From CBDCCV01 sp965215025 (GTDB lineage Bacteria; Bacteroidota; Rhodothermia; Rhodothermales; Salinibacteraceae), in assembly GCA_965215025.1 (NCBI GenBank), contig CBDCCV010000001.1, positions 2,232,001 to 2,296,000 of the forward strand: 64,000 nucleotides of DNA, given 5' to 3'. Position numbers and translations under genes: made by a program. Each line of letters opens with the position of its first letter. Position 1 is the first letter of the stretch. Under the pieces are notes generated by a model, which had not been told where the DNA came from, did not search any database, and worked only from the letters and a program-made list of their open reading frames with translations. Positions 43,274-52,875 of the stretch are shown here, one piece after another.

Positions 43274-44680
43274 ATGAACAGCCCTTTCATCGACACGCGG
43301 CCCGCGCTCCTCGTACTCGCCCTGTGCGCCGCCCTCGTGGCAGGCGGGTGCGACAGCGCCCTCGACCTCGAACCCAAGCAGACGATCTCGACCGAGACGG
43401 CGCTCTCGACGCCGCAGAACGTGCGCTCGGCGCTCCTAGGCGCCTACGAGGCCGCCAGCGACTACGACCTCTACGGCGGCCAGCTCCTGATGCTGCCCGA
43501 CCTCCTGGCCGACGACGGTGAGGTGTTCTTCGGCGGCACGTTCGAGCAGCCGCGCGAGGTGTTCAACAAACAGATCCTCGTGGGCAACTCCTTCGTCGAG
43601 AGCCAGTGGGACGACGCCTATGAGACGATCAACCTCGCCAACATCGTCCTGAGCGCGCTTGGCGAGATCGAAGGGTTCAGCGAGGAGGAGCGCGGCCAAG
43701 CCGAGGGCGAGGCCAAGTTCCTGCGCGGCGTCATGCACTTCGAACTCGTGCGCCTCTTCGGCAGGGCCTACAACGACGGCGATCCGACGCAGAACCTCGG
43801 CGTGCCCATCGTCACCGAGCCGACGCTGGCCGTCTCCGAAGGCGACGAGAGCATCTTCGTCGAGCGCGCCACCGTGGCCGCCGTGTACGAGCAGGTGATC
43901 CAGGACCTCACCGACGCGGTCGAACTCCTGCCCGAGGTCAACGACCCCTTTGCCGACACGTACGCCGCCAGCGCCATGCTCTCGCGCGTGTACCTCATGC
44001 AGGGCCGCTACGAAGCGGCGGCCGAGGCGGCCAGCCGCGTGATCGAGTCGGGCCTCTTTGAGCTGGCGCCCACCTTTGCCGAGGCGTTCAACAATCCCAG
44101 CGACATCGCCGAGTACGTCTTCGCCATCCAGATCTCCTCACAGGACAACGCCAACGAGAGCCTCGGCACGTTCTACGACTCCGAAGACGCCGACCCCGAA
44201 GGCTCCGGCCGCGGCGACATCGACATCGAGGACGCCCACCTCGCCCTTTACGAAGAGGGCGACGCGCGCGGCGACTTCTTCTACACGGACAGCGACGGCC
44301 TCGTGCGCACGAGCAAGTGGCGCAGCCCCATCGACTCGAACATCCCCGTCATCCGCCTGGCCGAGATGTACCTCACGCGCGCCGAGGCCAACTTCCGCGC
44401 CGGCACTGAGATCGGCGCGCCGCCCGTGGAGGACATCAACGCCATCCGCACGCGTGCCAGCCTGGAACCGATTGAGGAAGGCGAACTCACGCTCGACTTC
44501 ATCCTGCGCGAACGGAAGCTGGAGCTGGCCTTCGAGGGGCACCTCCTGCACGACCTCAAGCGCACCGGGCGACCCGTGGGCGACATCCCCTTCGACTCGC
44601 CGCGCCTGGTCTACCCCATTCCGCAGAGCGCCCTCGACGCCAACCCGAACCTGACGCAGAATCCGGGGTACGGGTCGTAA
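43274..44680 (+). CDS. susD: SusD/RagB-family nutrient-binding outer-membrane lipoprotein
   Basis: 468 residues. Lipoprotein signal with lipobox LVAGGC (C26). Family features: NVRSALLGAYEAASDYDLYGGQ, FLRGVMHFELVRLFGRAYND (about 150-170, TPR-like helices), VIRLAEMYLTRAEANFRAG and a C-terminal RERKLELAFEGHLLHDLKRTGR...YPIPQSALDANP. It forms the lid of the SusC transporter. It lies 49 bp after susC; with susC disrupted its partner is absent and its transcription is probably cut off by the phage. Confidence 0.95.
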   Translation: MNSPFIDTRPALLVLALCAALVAGGCDSALDLEPKQTISTETALSTPQNVRSALLGAYEAASDYDLYGGQLLMLPDLLADDGEVFFGGTFEQPREVFNKQILVGNSFVESQWDDAYETINLANIVLSALGEIEGFSEEERGQAEGEAKFLRGVMHFELVRLFGRAYNDGDPTQNLGVPIVTEPTLAVSEGDESIFVERATVAAVYEQVIQDLTDAVELLPEVNDPFADTYAASAMLSRVYLMQGRYEAAAEAASRVIESGLFELAPTFAEAFNNPSDIAEYVFAIQISSQDNANESLGTFYDSEDADPEGSGRGDIDIEDAHLALYEEGDARGDFFYTDSDGLVRTSKWRSPIDSNIPVIRLAEMYLTRAEANFRAGTEIGAPPVEDINAIRTRASLEPIEEGELTLDFILRERKLELAFEGHLLHDLKRTGRPVGDIPFDSPRLVYPIPQSALDANPNLTQNPGYGS

Positions 44681-44763
44681 AACGGGAGCACGCCGTTCCG
44701 TCTTCACCTTGGCGCCCCGAGGCCACTGCCGCCTGCGGGGCGTCGTTGCTTGTCCGCCGCCTT

Positions 44764-47496
44764 ATGAGCCGAACCGCCAAGCACCTGCTGCTCGCCGCCG
44801 CCCTGCTCCTCAGCATCAACGGCATAGCCCGCGCGCAGCCGCAGGCCGAGCGCTGGGCCGTCGAGGACATCCTCAAACAGGAGGCGATCCAGGACGTTGC
44901 CATTGCCCCCGATGGCAAGCGCATCCTCTGGGGGAAGCGCACGCCGGACTTCGAGAAAGACCGCGCCGCGACGGACCTCTACCTCACGCTCCTGGACGAG
45001 AAAGAGGGCGAGGGCCTGCCCGCCACGATCCAGCTTACGCGCACGGGCGACAACTCGGCCCCGCGCTGGAGTCCGGACGGGCGGACGATTGCGTTCGTCT
45101 CGACGCGCGAGGCCGAGGAGCGCAAGGGGAAGCAGGTCTGGCTCCTGGACGCGCGCGGCGGCGCGGCGCGCCCGCTCACGAAGCTCGAAAACGGCATCGA
45201 GGACTTCGCGTGGCTCGACGAAAAGCGCCTCGTCATCGCCGCACGCGAAGACAAGCGGCAGTACGAAGAGGAGCAGAAAGAGGAAAAGGACGACGCCCGC
45301 GCCGTCGAGGACACGACGGAGTTCTACGCCGTCCGCCTCTTCGCCGTCGAAACGGCTACGGGCAAGACCAAGCGCCTGACGCAGAACGACGGCCGCATCG
45401 AAGGCTTCGCCGCCGATCCCACGGGCCGCCACGTCGTCTACGGCCTGCGCGCCTCGCCCATCACGGCCGACGCGCGCAGCCAGCCCCGGCAGTACCTCCT
45501 CGACACCGAAACGGGCAAGGCGGAGGAGATCTTCGCGGAAGAATACTTCGACCCGTCCAATTTCAAATGGACGCTCGACGGCGCAGGCTTCTACGCCACC
45601 GACGAGTACGCCTCCGACCCCGAAAACGAAGGCGCGGGCATCACCGAGCTTTTCTATTTTGACTTGGCTTCGCGCGAGCACACCAAAGTGCCGCTCGACT
45701 GGCCCAACGGCCTTGGCTACGGCGGTTACGCCGTCACCTCTGACGGCGTCCACGTCCAGCTTGCCGACGGCCCGCGCATGAGGCCACGCTTCTACCGCAA
45801 GGACGGCCAGACGTGGACGCACCAGCCGGTCCGGGACGAGCGCTTCCGCCACAGCACCTCCATCGACGTCGGCCCGGACGGGGAGACCATCGTGTTCGAT
45901 ACCTCGCGCCCGGACGAGCTGCCGCGCTACTTTGCCGCCCGCTACCAGCGCGGCGAGACCGCGGATGATGCCGAGTGGGTCCGCCTCAACGGCTACCTCA
46001 AAGAAAAGCCGATGCCTAAAGCCGAGGTGATCGAGTGGCAGGGCGCCGAGGGCGACACGGTCAACGGCATCCTCTACTACCCGCTCGGCTACGACGAAAA
46101 CCGAAGCTACCCGCTCATGACGGTGATCCACGGCGGGCCGAGCGGCGTGGACCTCGACGCCTGGCGGCTTTCGTGGACGGTCTACCCCGGCCTCTGGGCG
46201 CAGCGCGGCGCGTTCGTCTTCCGGCCCAACTACCACGGCTCCGGTCATCACGGCCTCGAGTTCGTCGAGTCCATCAAAGGCCGCTACTACGAACTCGAAG
46301 TGCCCGACATCGTCAGCGGCATCGAGCATCTGATCCGAGAAGGCAAGGTGGACGGCGACTCGCTCGGCGTGATGGGCTGGTCGAACGGCGCGATCCTCTC
46401 CATCGCCCTCTTGACGGAGCACCCCGAGATGTTCAAGGCGTCAGCGCCCGGCGCGGGTGACGTGAACTGGATCTCCGACTACGGTAACTGCGCCTTTGGC
46501 GTGCGCTTTGACGACTCGTACTTCGGCGGGGCGCCCTGGGAGAACCTCGACCACTACATCGAGAAGAGTCCGCTCTTCCAGATGGAGAAGGTAGTCACGC
46601 CCACGCTCATCCAGTTCGGCGAGAACGACCGCGCCGTGCCCACCGAGCAGGGCTGGCAGCACTACCGCGCCTTGCAGCAGATCGGCAAGGCGCCCGTGCG
46701 GTTCATCCTCTACCCGGAGGAAGGGCACGGCCTCGCGCGCCTCTCGCACCAGCGGCGCAAGGTGGAGGAGGACCTGGCGTGGTTCGACACGTACCTCTTC
46801 GGAAAAACCACGATGGAGAAGCGCCTCGCCGCGCGTGCCCTGCCCGAGGATGCGCCGCTGAGCCGCATCGAGAAGCTGCAAAAGATCGCCCGCACGGAGG
46901 AAGGCTGCTACGGCGAGGAGATCGGCGGCGTGCTCGCGCCCGAGGTCGTCGCGCTGGGCGACACGCTTCGGGTGGGGCGCTTCGAGGTCACCCGCGCGCA
47001 GTGGGCCGCCTTCCGCCCCGACGAGGCGCCCGCGCCGGGCCGCGAGGACTACCCCGCGCGTGGCATCTCATTTGAAGACGCTGAGGCCTACGCCGCCTGG
47101 CTGCGCGAAAAGACGGGCCGCCCGTACCGCCTCCCCACCGCCGCCGAGGCCGAGGCGCTCGCCAAAAAGGGCGGCCCCTCCGAGAACAACCTCAGCTACT
47201 GGGCCGGCTACGCTCCCACGCCCGACGAGCGCGGAATGCTCAACGAGCGCATCGAAAACCTCGACCCCGACGCGCTCCTGATGCCCGTCGGCAGCCGCCC
47301 GCCCGCCTCGGCCGAGAGCCAGGAAGACGCGCCGCTCCTTTTCGACACGAACGGCAACGTCGCCGAGTGGGCCACTGGGGAAAATGGCAACGGCACGGCC
47401 AAAGGCGCCTCTGCCGCCACGCTCCCCGACGAGAAAGCCGCCGAGGCGGAGGCGCCGCCGCCCGCTTTCGTGGGATTGCGCGTGGTGCGGGAGTAG
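44764..47496 (+). CDS. Secreted S9-family peptidase fused to an FGE/SUMF1-like domain
   Basis: 910 residues from the ATG at 44764 with a signal peptide ending ARA. Residues about 40-400 are a beta-propeller of WD-like repeats (APRWSPDGRTIAFVST...). The alpha/beta hydrolase domain carries the triad S540 (GWSNG), D622 (GENDRAVP) and H655 (EEGHGL), as in acylaminoacyl/dipeptidyl peptidases. From about 700 a formylglycine-generating-enzyme-like fold follows (GRFEVTRAQWAAFRPDEAP, RGISFEDAEAYAAWLREKTGRPYRLPTAAEAE, DTNGNVAEW). The location after susCD suggests digestion of imported peptides. The fusion is uncommon. Confidence 0.9.
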   Translation: MSRTAKHLLLAAALLLSINGIARAQPQAERWAVEDILKQEAIQDVAIAPDGKRILWGKRTPDFEKDRAATDLYLTLLDEKEGEGLPATIQLTRTGDNSAPRWSPDGRTIAFVSTREAEERKGKQVWLLDARGGAARPLTKLENGIEDFAWLDEKRLVIAAREDKRQYEEEQKEEKDDARAVEDTTEFYAVRLFAVETATGKTKRLTQNDGRIEGFAADPTGRHVVYGLRASPITADARSQPRQYLLDTETGKAEEIFAEEYFDPSNFKWTLDGAGFYATDEYASDPENEGAGITELFYFDLASREHTKVPLDWPNGLGYGGYAVTSDGVHVQLADGPRMRPRFYRKDGQTWTHQPVRDERFRHSTSIDVGPDGETIVFDTSRPDELPRYFAARYQRGETADDAEWVRLNGYLKEKPMPKAEVIEWQGAEGDTVNGILYYPLGYDENRSYPLMTVIHGGPSGVDLDAWRLSWTVYPGLWAQRGAFVFRPNYHGSGHHGLEFVESIKGRYYELEVPDIVSGIEHLIREGKVDGDSLGVMGWSNGAILSIALLTEHPEMFKASAPGAGDVNWISDYGNCAFGVRFDDSYFGGAPWENLDHYIEKSPLFQMEKVVTPTLIQFGENDRAVPTEQGWQHYRALQQIGKAPVRFILYPEEGHGLARLSHQRRKVEEDLAWFDTYLFGKTTMEKRLAARALPEDAPLSRIEKLQKIARTEEGCYGEEIGGVLAPEVVALGDTLRVGRFEVTRAQWAAFRPDEAPAPGREDYPARGISFEDAEAYAAWLREKTGRPYRLPTAAEAEALAKKGGPSENNLSYWAGYAPTPDERGMLNERIENLDPDALLMPVGSRPPASAESQEDAPLLFDTNGNVAEWATGENGNGTAKGASAATLPDEKAAEAEAPPPAFVGLRVVRE

Positions 47497-47655
47497 GTAA
47501 AGGGGTGGCCCGCTTTTCTGGCTTCTTTAATCTTATGGACCACGCTTGTTGCGTGTTGCGCTCTCGTTCCGTATTGTGTTTGACGGGGTTGGGTGGGGCC
47601 AAGATGAAAGGCGCGCCCGGCCTCCGGGCGTACACATTCACAGAGACACATACTC

Positions 47656-48420
47656 ATGGGAGCGAGACAGACGCCTGTACTTCCGTCCGTGCGCGCGGCA
47701 TTGGCTGAGCGGTTCATCATCAACTTCCGAATGCGGCCCGAGGCGCTTGCCGGGTTCCTGCCCGTGCCCTGGCTTAGGCCGCAGCCCATCAACGGCTACG
47801 GGGTGGTCTCCTTCTGCATCCTGGACCTGCGAGGCATCACCGTAGCTCCGCTTCCGACCCTGGCCGGCCTGCGGAGCATCAGCTGCGCCCCGCGCTATGC
47901 GGTCCTCGACGCCTCGAAAGAGGGGGCGCCTCCGGCCGTTTTCGTGACCGAGCGGCACACCAACTCGGAGTTCGGCGCGTGGTTTACCACCCTGGGGTTC
48001 TCCGCGCCCCATCCGCACGTCAACGCCGCGATTGAGCACCGCGAAGACGGCACCGCGCTCCGCGTTTCCGATCCGGAGCAAGGCGACCTCTTCTCCGCCT
48101 CCGTGCGTCCTACGCAGGCGCTGGACTCCGAGCTGCTCGCCTCGAAGGAGGCGTTTGCCGAGTTCATCGCCGAAGGCGTCAGCAGCTACGGCCGGTCCCG
48201 ATACGAGGGCCGCCTCACGAAGCTGGACCTCTACAAGGAAGACGCCGACTACGAGGTGCTGGCAGTGGACGACGTCGGCGGCCCGCTCGTAGAGCGGTGG
48301 CAGGAGGCCGGCGCGGTGTTGGACAGCGCCTTCCGCACCAGCGGCGGCCGCTACGAGTGGGCGTACCACGGCCTGACAGAGAAAGAGGCCGAGGAGCGCT
48401 TCGAGTCGTCGTCTCCTTGA
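47656..48420 (+). CDS. DUF2071 (YqjF-like) protein
   Basis: 254 residues. ALAERFIINFRMRPEALAGFLPVPWLRPQPINGYGVVSFCILDLRGI is a typical DUF2071 opening, with GAWFTTLGFSAPHPHV and a SRYEGRLTKLDLYKEDADYEVL middle. Family function is unknown. Confidence 0.78.
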   Translation: MGARQTPVLPSVRAALAERFIINFRMRPEALAGFLPVPWLRPQPINGYGVVSFCILDLRGITVAPLPTLAGLRSISCAPRYAVLDASKEGAPPAVFVTERHTNSEFGAWFTTLGFSAPHPHVNAAIEHREDGTALRVSDPEQGDLFSASVRPTQALDSELLASKEAFAEFIAEGVSSYGRSRYEGRLTKLDLYKEDADYEVLAVDDVGGPLVERWQEAGAVLDSAFRTSGGRYEWAYHGLTEKEAEERFESSSP

Positions 48421-48453
48421 CGCGCCGCTCCGCGCGTCTGCGCCGCCTGGTTC

Positions 48454-49446
48454 TCACCGGCCCACGTTGTCGGCGCCTTCGCGCAGGGCGTCGAGCATGT
48501 TGAGGTAGCTGGCGTAGCGCTCTTCCGTGATGGCGCCCTCGTCTACGGCTTCTTTCACGGCGCAGCCCGGCTCGTGGTCGTGCGTGCAGTTGGGGAAGCG
48601 GCAGTCGTCGAGGAGGGGGAAGAACTCGACGAAGAAGTGCGACAGCTCATCGGGGTCGAGGTCCACGAGGCCGAACTCGCGGATGCCGGGCGTATCGGCC
48701 ACGAAGCCGCCGCCGGTGAGCGGATGGAGCGAGGCGTAGGTGGTGGTGTGGCGGCCCTTGCGCGTCTTCTCGCTCACGGCGCCCGTGCGCAGGTCCAGGC
48801 CCGGCTCGACGGCGTTCAGGAGCGTCGTCTTCCCCACGCCCGACGGGCCGGACACCACGTTCGTCCGTCCGGCAAACGCCTCGCGCAGCGTTGGGATGCC
48901 CTCGCCCGTCTCGGCGCTTGTGGAATGGACGGCGTAGCCGAGGCCGGCGTAGAGCGTGCGGAAGAAGTCAATCTCTTCGCAGTCCTTTTTCCGGAGGAGG
49001 TCCGTCTTGTTGAAGACGATGCCAGCGGGGATCTCGTGCACGCCGGCCATGACCAGGAAGCGGTCCACGAAGCCGGCGTTGAAGCGCGGGCGGCGCACGG
49101 CCTGCACGGCCCAGGCGCGGTCCACGTTCGCCACAATGACGTGCTCCTTGCCCGCGCGCCGGCCGGCAGCCCGGCGGCTGAGCTTGTTGTGGCGGTCGTG
49201 AATGGCGGTGATGAACCCCGTGCCGTCCTCCTCAGAGAGGCGGAGCGTGACGCGGTCGCCCACGGCCACGGGGTTCGTCGTGTCGGTGTCTTCGAGGCGG
49301 AACTTCCCGCGCACCTTGGAGGAGACGACGCCCTCTTCGGTCTGCACCTCGTACCAGCTTCCCGTGGAGCGGGTCACCGTGCCGGTGCGGTACGCCGCCT
49401 CCGAGGGATCGGGTGGGGCGGAGGGGGCCGGATGATCCGTGCTCAT
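48454..49446 (-). CDS. rsgA: Ribosome small-subunit-dependent GTPase A
   Basis: 330 residues from the ATG at 49446. OB-fold N-terminus (GTVTRSTGSWYEVQTEEGVVSSKVRGKFR). Circularly permuted GTPase: G4 NKTD, then G1 GPSGVGKTTLLNAV, then G3 ADTPGIREFG. A zinc finger (CRFPNCTHDHEPGC) completes the family plan. It matures the 30S subunit by testing late assembly steps. Confidence 0.93.
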   Translation of the reverse strand: MSTDHPAPSAPPDPSEAAYRTGTVTRSTGSWYEVQTEEGVVSSKVRGKFRLEDTDTTNPVAVGDRVTLRLSEEDGTGFITAIHDRHNKLSRRAAGRRAGKEHVIVANVDRAWAVQAVRRPRFNAGFVDRFLVMAGVHEIPAGIVFNKTDLLRKKDCEEIDFFRTLYAGLGYAVHSTSAETGEGIPTLREAFAGRTNVVSGPSGVGKTTLLNAVEPGLDLRTGAVSEKTRKGRHTTTYASLHPLTGGGFVADTPGIREFGLVDLDPDELSHFFVEFFPLLDDCRFPNCTHDHEPGCAVKEAVDEGAITEERYASYLNMLDALREGADNVGR

Positions 49447-49644
49447 GCGCCGGCGCGTCGGTGGGCGGGGTGAAACCTGGCGGAGGGCGTTCCGTCTACG
49501 AAAGGCGTGCTCGCGGGCGTGCCCTCGCATGAGGTTGAAAGCGCGCGCCGCCGTTCAGATCCGGCCCGCCTCATGAGACGACGCTCCGCGCCACGCAGCC
49601 CTTCGGCGAACGGCGCCGGCTCCCATCCGCAAAGACGCCTCCTG

Positions 49645-49866
49645 ATGTCCGATTCCGACAAACGCGGCACGCCCTTCTACGAACTCAACTGGCTCGGCCG
49701 CACGGTCTACCTTGGCGGGACGGCCGTGCGCCTGGCTGCCAACCTTGTGGACAAAACGCTCGACCGCGCCGCTGACGTTTGGGTCGAGAGCGAGCGCGCC
49801 TTCCGCGACGAGCTGGACCCGAACGTCGAGGACGCCAAGATCATCGACGAGCACGACGAGCGGTAG
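49645..49866 (+). CDS. Small conserved hypothetical protein
   Basis: 73 residues from the ATG at 49645: GTPFYELNWLGRTVYLGGTAVRLAANLVDKTLDRAADVWVESERAF, ending in an acidic tail (AKIIDEHDER). No transmembrane segment strong enough to call. Divergent from rsgA; function unknown. An in-frame upstream extension to 49507 is open but looks non-coding. Confidence 0.5.
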   Translation: MSDSDKRGTPFYELNWLGRTVYLGGTAVRLAANLVDKTLDRAADVWVESERAFRDELDPNVEDAKIIDEHDER

Positions 49867-49968
49867 CGTTCGCCTGCTCCGTGCGGCGGGCGGCCTCTCG
49901 CGGCACGGAGAACGAGGGCGGCTTGCGCTTCGTCTCGGCGCCGTGAGCCGCCTGCGTAGGCCGAAAAC

Positions 49969-49996
49969 GTAGGGGCGTATCGCAATACGCCCCTAC
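49969..49996. repeat. REP-like palindromic repeat, copy 1
   Basis: GTAGGGGCGTAT, CGCA, then the exact reverse complement ATACGCCCCTAC: a perfect 12-bp stem with a 4-nt loop. A degenerate copy lies at 59100-59127 after sucC. Both are intergenic. This word type is a common dispersed repeat in bacteria. Confidence 0.7.
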
Positions 49997-50023
49997 CCCC
50001 GGCAGAAAGACCGCGTTTAAAAG

Positions 50024-50060
50024 AAAAGGCCACCTGCCCTCGACGGGGCGGCGGCCTTTT
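50024..50060. terminator. Bidirectional rho-independent terminator downstream of lon
   Basis: AAAAGGCC (50024-50031) and GGCCTTTT (50053-50060) flank a GC-rich loop. It has A-tract and T-tract on both sides, so it can end lon transcripts (leftward) and rightward transcripts from the small gene at 49645. Confidence 0.8.
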
Positions 50061-50085
50061 CTGCATTTGCTCCAGAAGGAAGCGC

Positions 50086-52602
50086 TTAGTTCACCGTCAC
50101 CTCGGTTGAAGAAGTACCGTTGGCGGGGGCGCCGGCGCGCAGGTGCTTCTCGCGCTCGGAGACGGCGAAGAACTTCGCGGGGTCGGCCATCGCCTCGTCT
50201 TCTAAGACGTGCTCGGTCACCTCGTCCATGCGCTTGGCGTAGACGATCTCCAGCCCTTCGAGCGCCTCGCCTTTGATCTCCTTGATGTCCTTCTCGTTCT
50301 TCTCAGGCAAAATCACGCGCTCGATGCCGGCGCGCTTGGCGGCCAGCACTTTTTCTTTGATTCCGCCGACGGGGAGGACGAGGCCGCGCAGCGTGATCTC
50401 GCCCGTCATGGCCACGGTGTGCTTCACGCGCCGCTGCGTGTAGATGGAGACGAGCGCCGAGAGCATCGCCACGCCGGCCGAGGGGCCGTCCTTGGGCACG
50501 GCGCCGGCGGGGACGTGCACGTGCAGGTCCCAGTAGTCGAACGCCTCCTGCGGGATGCCGAGGTCGTCCGCGCGGGCCTTGACGTACGAGAGCGCCGCCT
50601 GCGCCGACTCTTTCATCACGTCGCCAAGCTGTCCGGTCAAAGTCATGCGGCCCTTGCCGCGCGAGACCGATGCCTCGATAAAGAGGATGTCGCCACCCAC
50701 GGGTGTCCAGGCCAGGCCCGTCGCCACGCCGGGCACTTCGGTGCGCTGCGCCACCTCGGAAAAGTGCTTGCGCGCGCCGAGGTAGTCTTCAAGCTGGTTT
50801 TTCTCGACGGTCACCTCATCGGCCTCGCCCACGGCTACCTTCTTGGCCACGCCGCGCGCCACCGAGCCGATGGTTCTTTCGAGCTGGCGCACGCCGCTCT
50901 CGCGCGTGTACCCGTCGATGATCTCCCGGAGCGCGTCGTCGTTCAGGTTAAGCTGACCTTCTTTGAGGCCGTTCCGCTCGATCTGGCGTGGGACGAGGTA
51001 CTGCTTGGCGATCTGCAGCTTCTCGCCCTGCGTGTAGCCGTTGATCTCGATCAGCTCCATGCGGTCGCGCAGGGGGGCCGGGATGCGGTCGAGGTAGTTG
51101 GCCGTGGCGATGAAGAGGATGTTCGAGAGGTCGTAGTCGAGTTCGAGGTAGTGATCGTTAAAATTGTCGTTCTGCTCGGGGTCGAGGACTTCGAGCAGCG
51201 CGCTGGACGGGTCGCCGCGGAAGCCACTGTCGAGCTTGTCCACCTCGTCGAGCATGAAGACGGGGTTGGCCGTGCCCGCCTTCTTCAAACCCTGCAAGAT
51301 CCGCCCCGGCAGTGCGCCGACGTACGTGCGCCGGTGCCCTCTTATTTCGGCCTCGTCGCGCACGCCGCCCAGGCTCATCCTGACGAACTCGCGGCCGGTG
51401 GCGCGGGCGACGCTTTTGCCCAGGCTCGTCTTGCCGACGCCGGGCGGGCCGTGCAGGCACAGGATGGGCGCCTTCATGTTGCCCTTGAGCTTGAGGACGG
51501 CCAGGTACTCCAGGATACGCTTTTTGACCTTGTCCAAGCCGTAGTGGTCTTCGTCCAGGACCGTTTCGGCGTGGTCGATCTCGAGCTGGTCCTCGGAGAA
51601 CTCGCGCCAGGGCAGGTCGAGAATCCAGTCCACGTAGTTGCGCGTGACGGCGTAGTCGGGCGCCATCGGGTTGATGCGCGAGAGGCGGTTTAGCTCCTTC
51701 TCGACGGTCTCGCGGGCGTGCTCGGGCAGGTCTTTCTCGTGGGCGCGCGTACGGAGTTCTTCGACGTCGTTCGAGCCGCCGCCCTCGCCCAACTCGTCCT
51801 GGATGGCCTTCATCTGCTGGCGCAGGAGGTACTCGCGCTGCTGGTCGTCCACGTCGCTCTTGACGCGCGAGCGGATCTCCTCGGTCACTTCAAGCACTTG
51901 GCGCTCGCGGCTGAGGAACTCCATCACGAGGTCGGCCCGCTCGATCAGCGCGGTCGTCTCGAGAAGCTGCTGCTTGTCCTCGACGTCGATCTGGAGGTTC
52001 GAGGCGATGAAGTGGATCAGGAACGAGGGCGACTCGATGTTCTGGATGGCGTAGGCGGCCTCCGAGGGGAGGTTCGGCGCCATCTCCACGATGTCGATGG
52101 CTAGCTCCTTGATCGAGCGGATGCGCGCCTCGAGGGCCACCTGCTCGGCGCCCCCGTCCTCGGGGATCGGCTCGACGGTGGCGCGGAAGAACGGCTCCGT
52201 CTGCACGTACTCGGTGGTGCGGAAGCGGCGCTTGCCCTGGATGACGATGCTCTTGGAGCCGTCCGGCATCTTGATGAGCTTGAGGATCTCGGCCACGGTG
52301 CCGGCGGCGTAGAGGTCCTCCGGGGTGGGGTCTTCGGTCTCGCTCTGGCGCTGCGCCACCACGCCGATGAGCTTGTCGCCGTCGAACGCCTCGCGCACGA
52401 GCGCCAACGAGGCGTCGCGCCCGACGGTGATGGGCAGGACCACGCCGGGGAAGAGGACCGTGTTGCGCAGGGCGAGGATGGGGAGCGTATCGGGCACCTC
52501 GGCGGTGCTCATCTCGATCTCCTCGTCGGGCGTGGGGAGGGGGATGCGCTGCTCGCCGCCCTCGTCGTCCATCCGGCGGTGCTGCGGGGGGAGGTTCGTC
52601 AT
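50086..52602 (-). CDS. lon: ATP-dependent protease Lon
   Basis: 838 residues from the ATG at 52602. Substrate-binding N-terminus starts PILALRNTVLFPGVVLPI. Walker A GPPGVGKT and Walker B VFMLDEVDK are present. The Ser-Lys dyad is S708 (KDGPSAG) and K751 (GGIKEKVLAAKRAG). Degrades misfolded and regulatory proteins. A terminator lies directly downstream. Confidence 0.97.
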   Translation of the reverse strand: MTNLPPQHRRMDDEGGEQRIPLPTPDEEIEMSTAEVPDTLPILALRNTVLFPGVVLPITVGRDASLALVREAFDGDKLIGVVAQRQSETEDPTPEDLYAAGTVAEILKLIKMPDGSKSIVIQGKRRFRTTEYVQTEPFFRATVEPIPEDGGAEQVALEARIRSIKELAIDIVEMAPNLPSEAAYAIQNIESPSFLIHFIASNLQIDVEDKQQLLETTALIERADLVMEFLSRERQVLEVTEEIRSRVKSDVDDQQREYLLRQQMKAIQDELGEGGGSNDVEELRTRAHEKDLPEHARETVEKELNRLSRINPMAPDYAVTRNYVDWILDLPWREFSEDQLEIDHAETVLDEDHYGLDKVKKRILEYLAVLKLKGNMKAPILCLHGPPGVGKTSLGKSVARATGREFVRMSLGGVRDEAEIRGHRRTYVGALPGRILQGLKKAGTANPVFMLDEVDKLDSGFRGDPSSALLEVLDPEQNDNFNDHYLELDYDLSNILFIATANYLDRIPAPLRDRMELIEINGYTQGEKLQIAKQYLVPRQIERNGLKEGQLNLNDDALREIIDGYTRESGVRQLERTIGSVARGVAKKVAVGEADEVTVEKNQLEDYLGARKHFSEVAQRTEVPGVATGLAWTPVGGDILFIEASVSRGKGRMTLTGQLGDVMKESAQAALSYVKARADDLGIPQEAFDYWDLHVHVPAGAVPKDGPSAGVAMLSALVSIYTQRRVKHTVAMTGEITLRGLVLPVGGIKEKVLAAKRAGIERVILPEKNEKDIKEIKGEALEGLEIVYAKRMDEVTEHVLEDEAMADPAKFFAVSEREKHLRAGAPANGTSSTEVTVN

Positions 52603-52875
52603 AGATTTTTCTGTCAGCCGCGTGATGCAAAGAGAGCGCGGGCGTCGCTCGGCTGCTGGGCCGAGGCGCCGCCTGGCGCGCTGCAATGCAAAGAGAGCGG
52701 TCAAAAACTGAGCCAGCCGCTCAGCCTGACAATGTGGCGCATCGTCCAGTGACAATGGAGGGTGGGCAGGCAGCAACGCTCGCTTTTGCGTCCTCTCTCC
52801 CCTGGCGGAGAGAGACAGAGAGAGGGGGGAGAGGGGACGCGCCGACTGGCCTAATTGCCAAGCAACCTCAGGACT
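52603..52875. other. lon upstream region with direct repeats
   Basis: ATGCAAAGAGAGCG occurs at 52625-52638 and 52686-52699, 61 bp apart, both within about 100 bp of the lon start; it may bind a regulator of lon. The rest is a purine-rich low-complexity stretch near 52800-52840. No gene seen. Confidence 0.5.
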
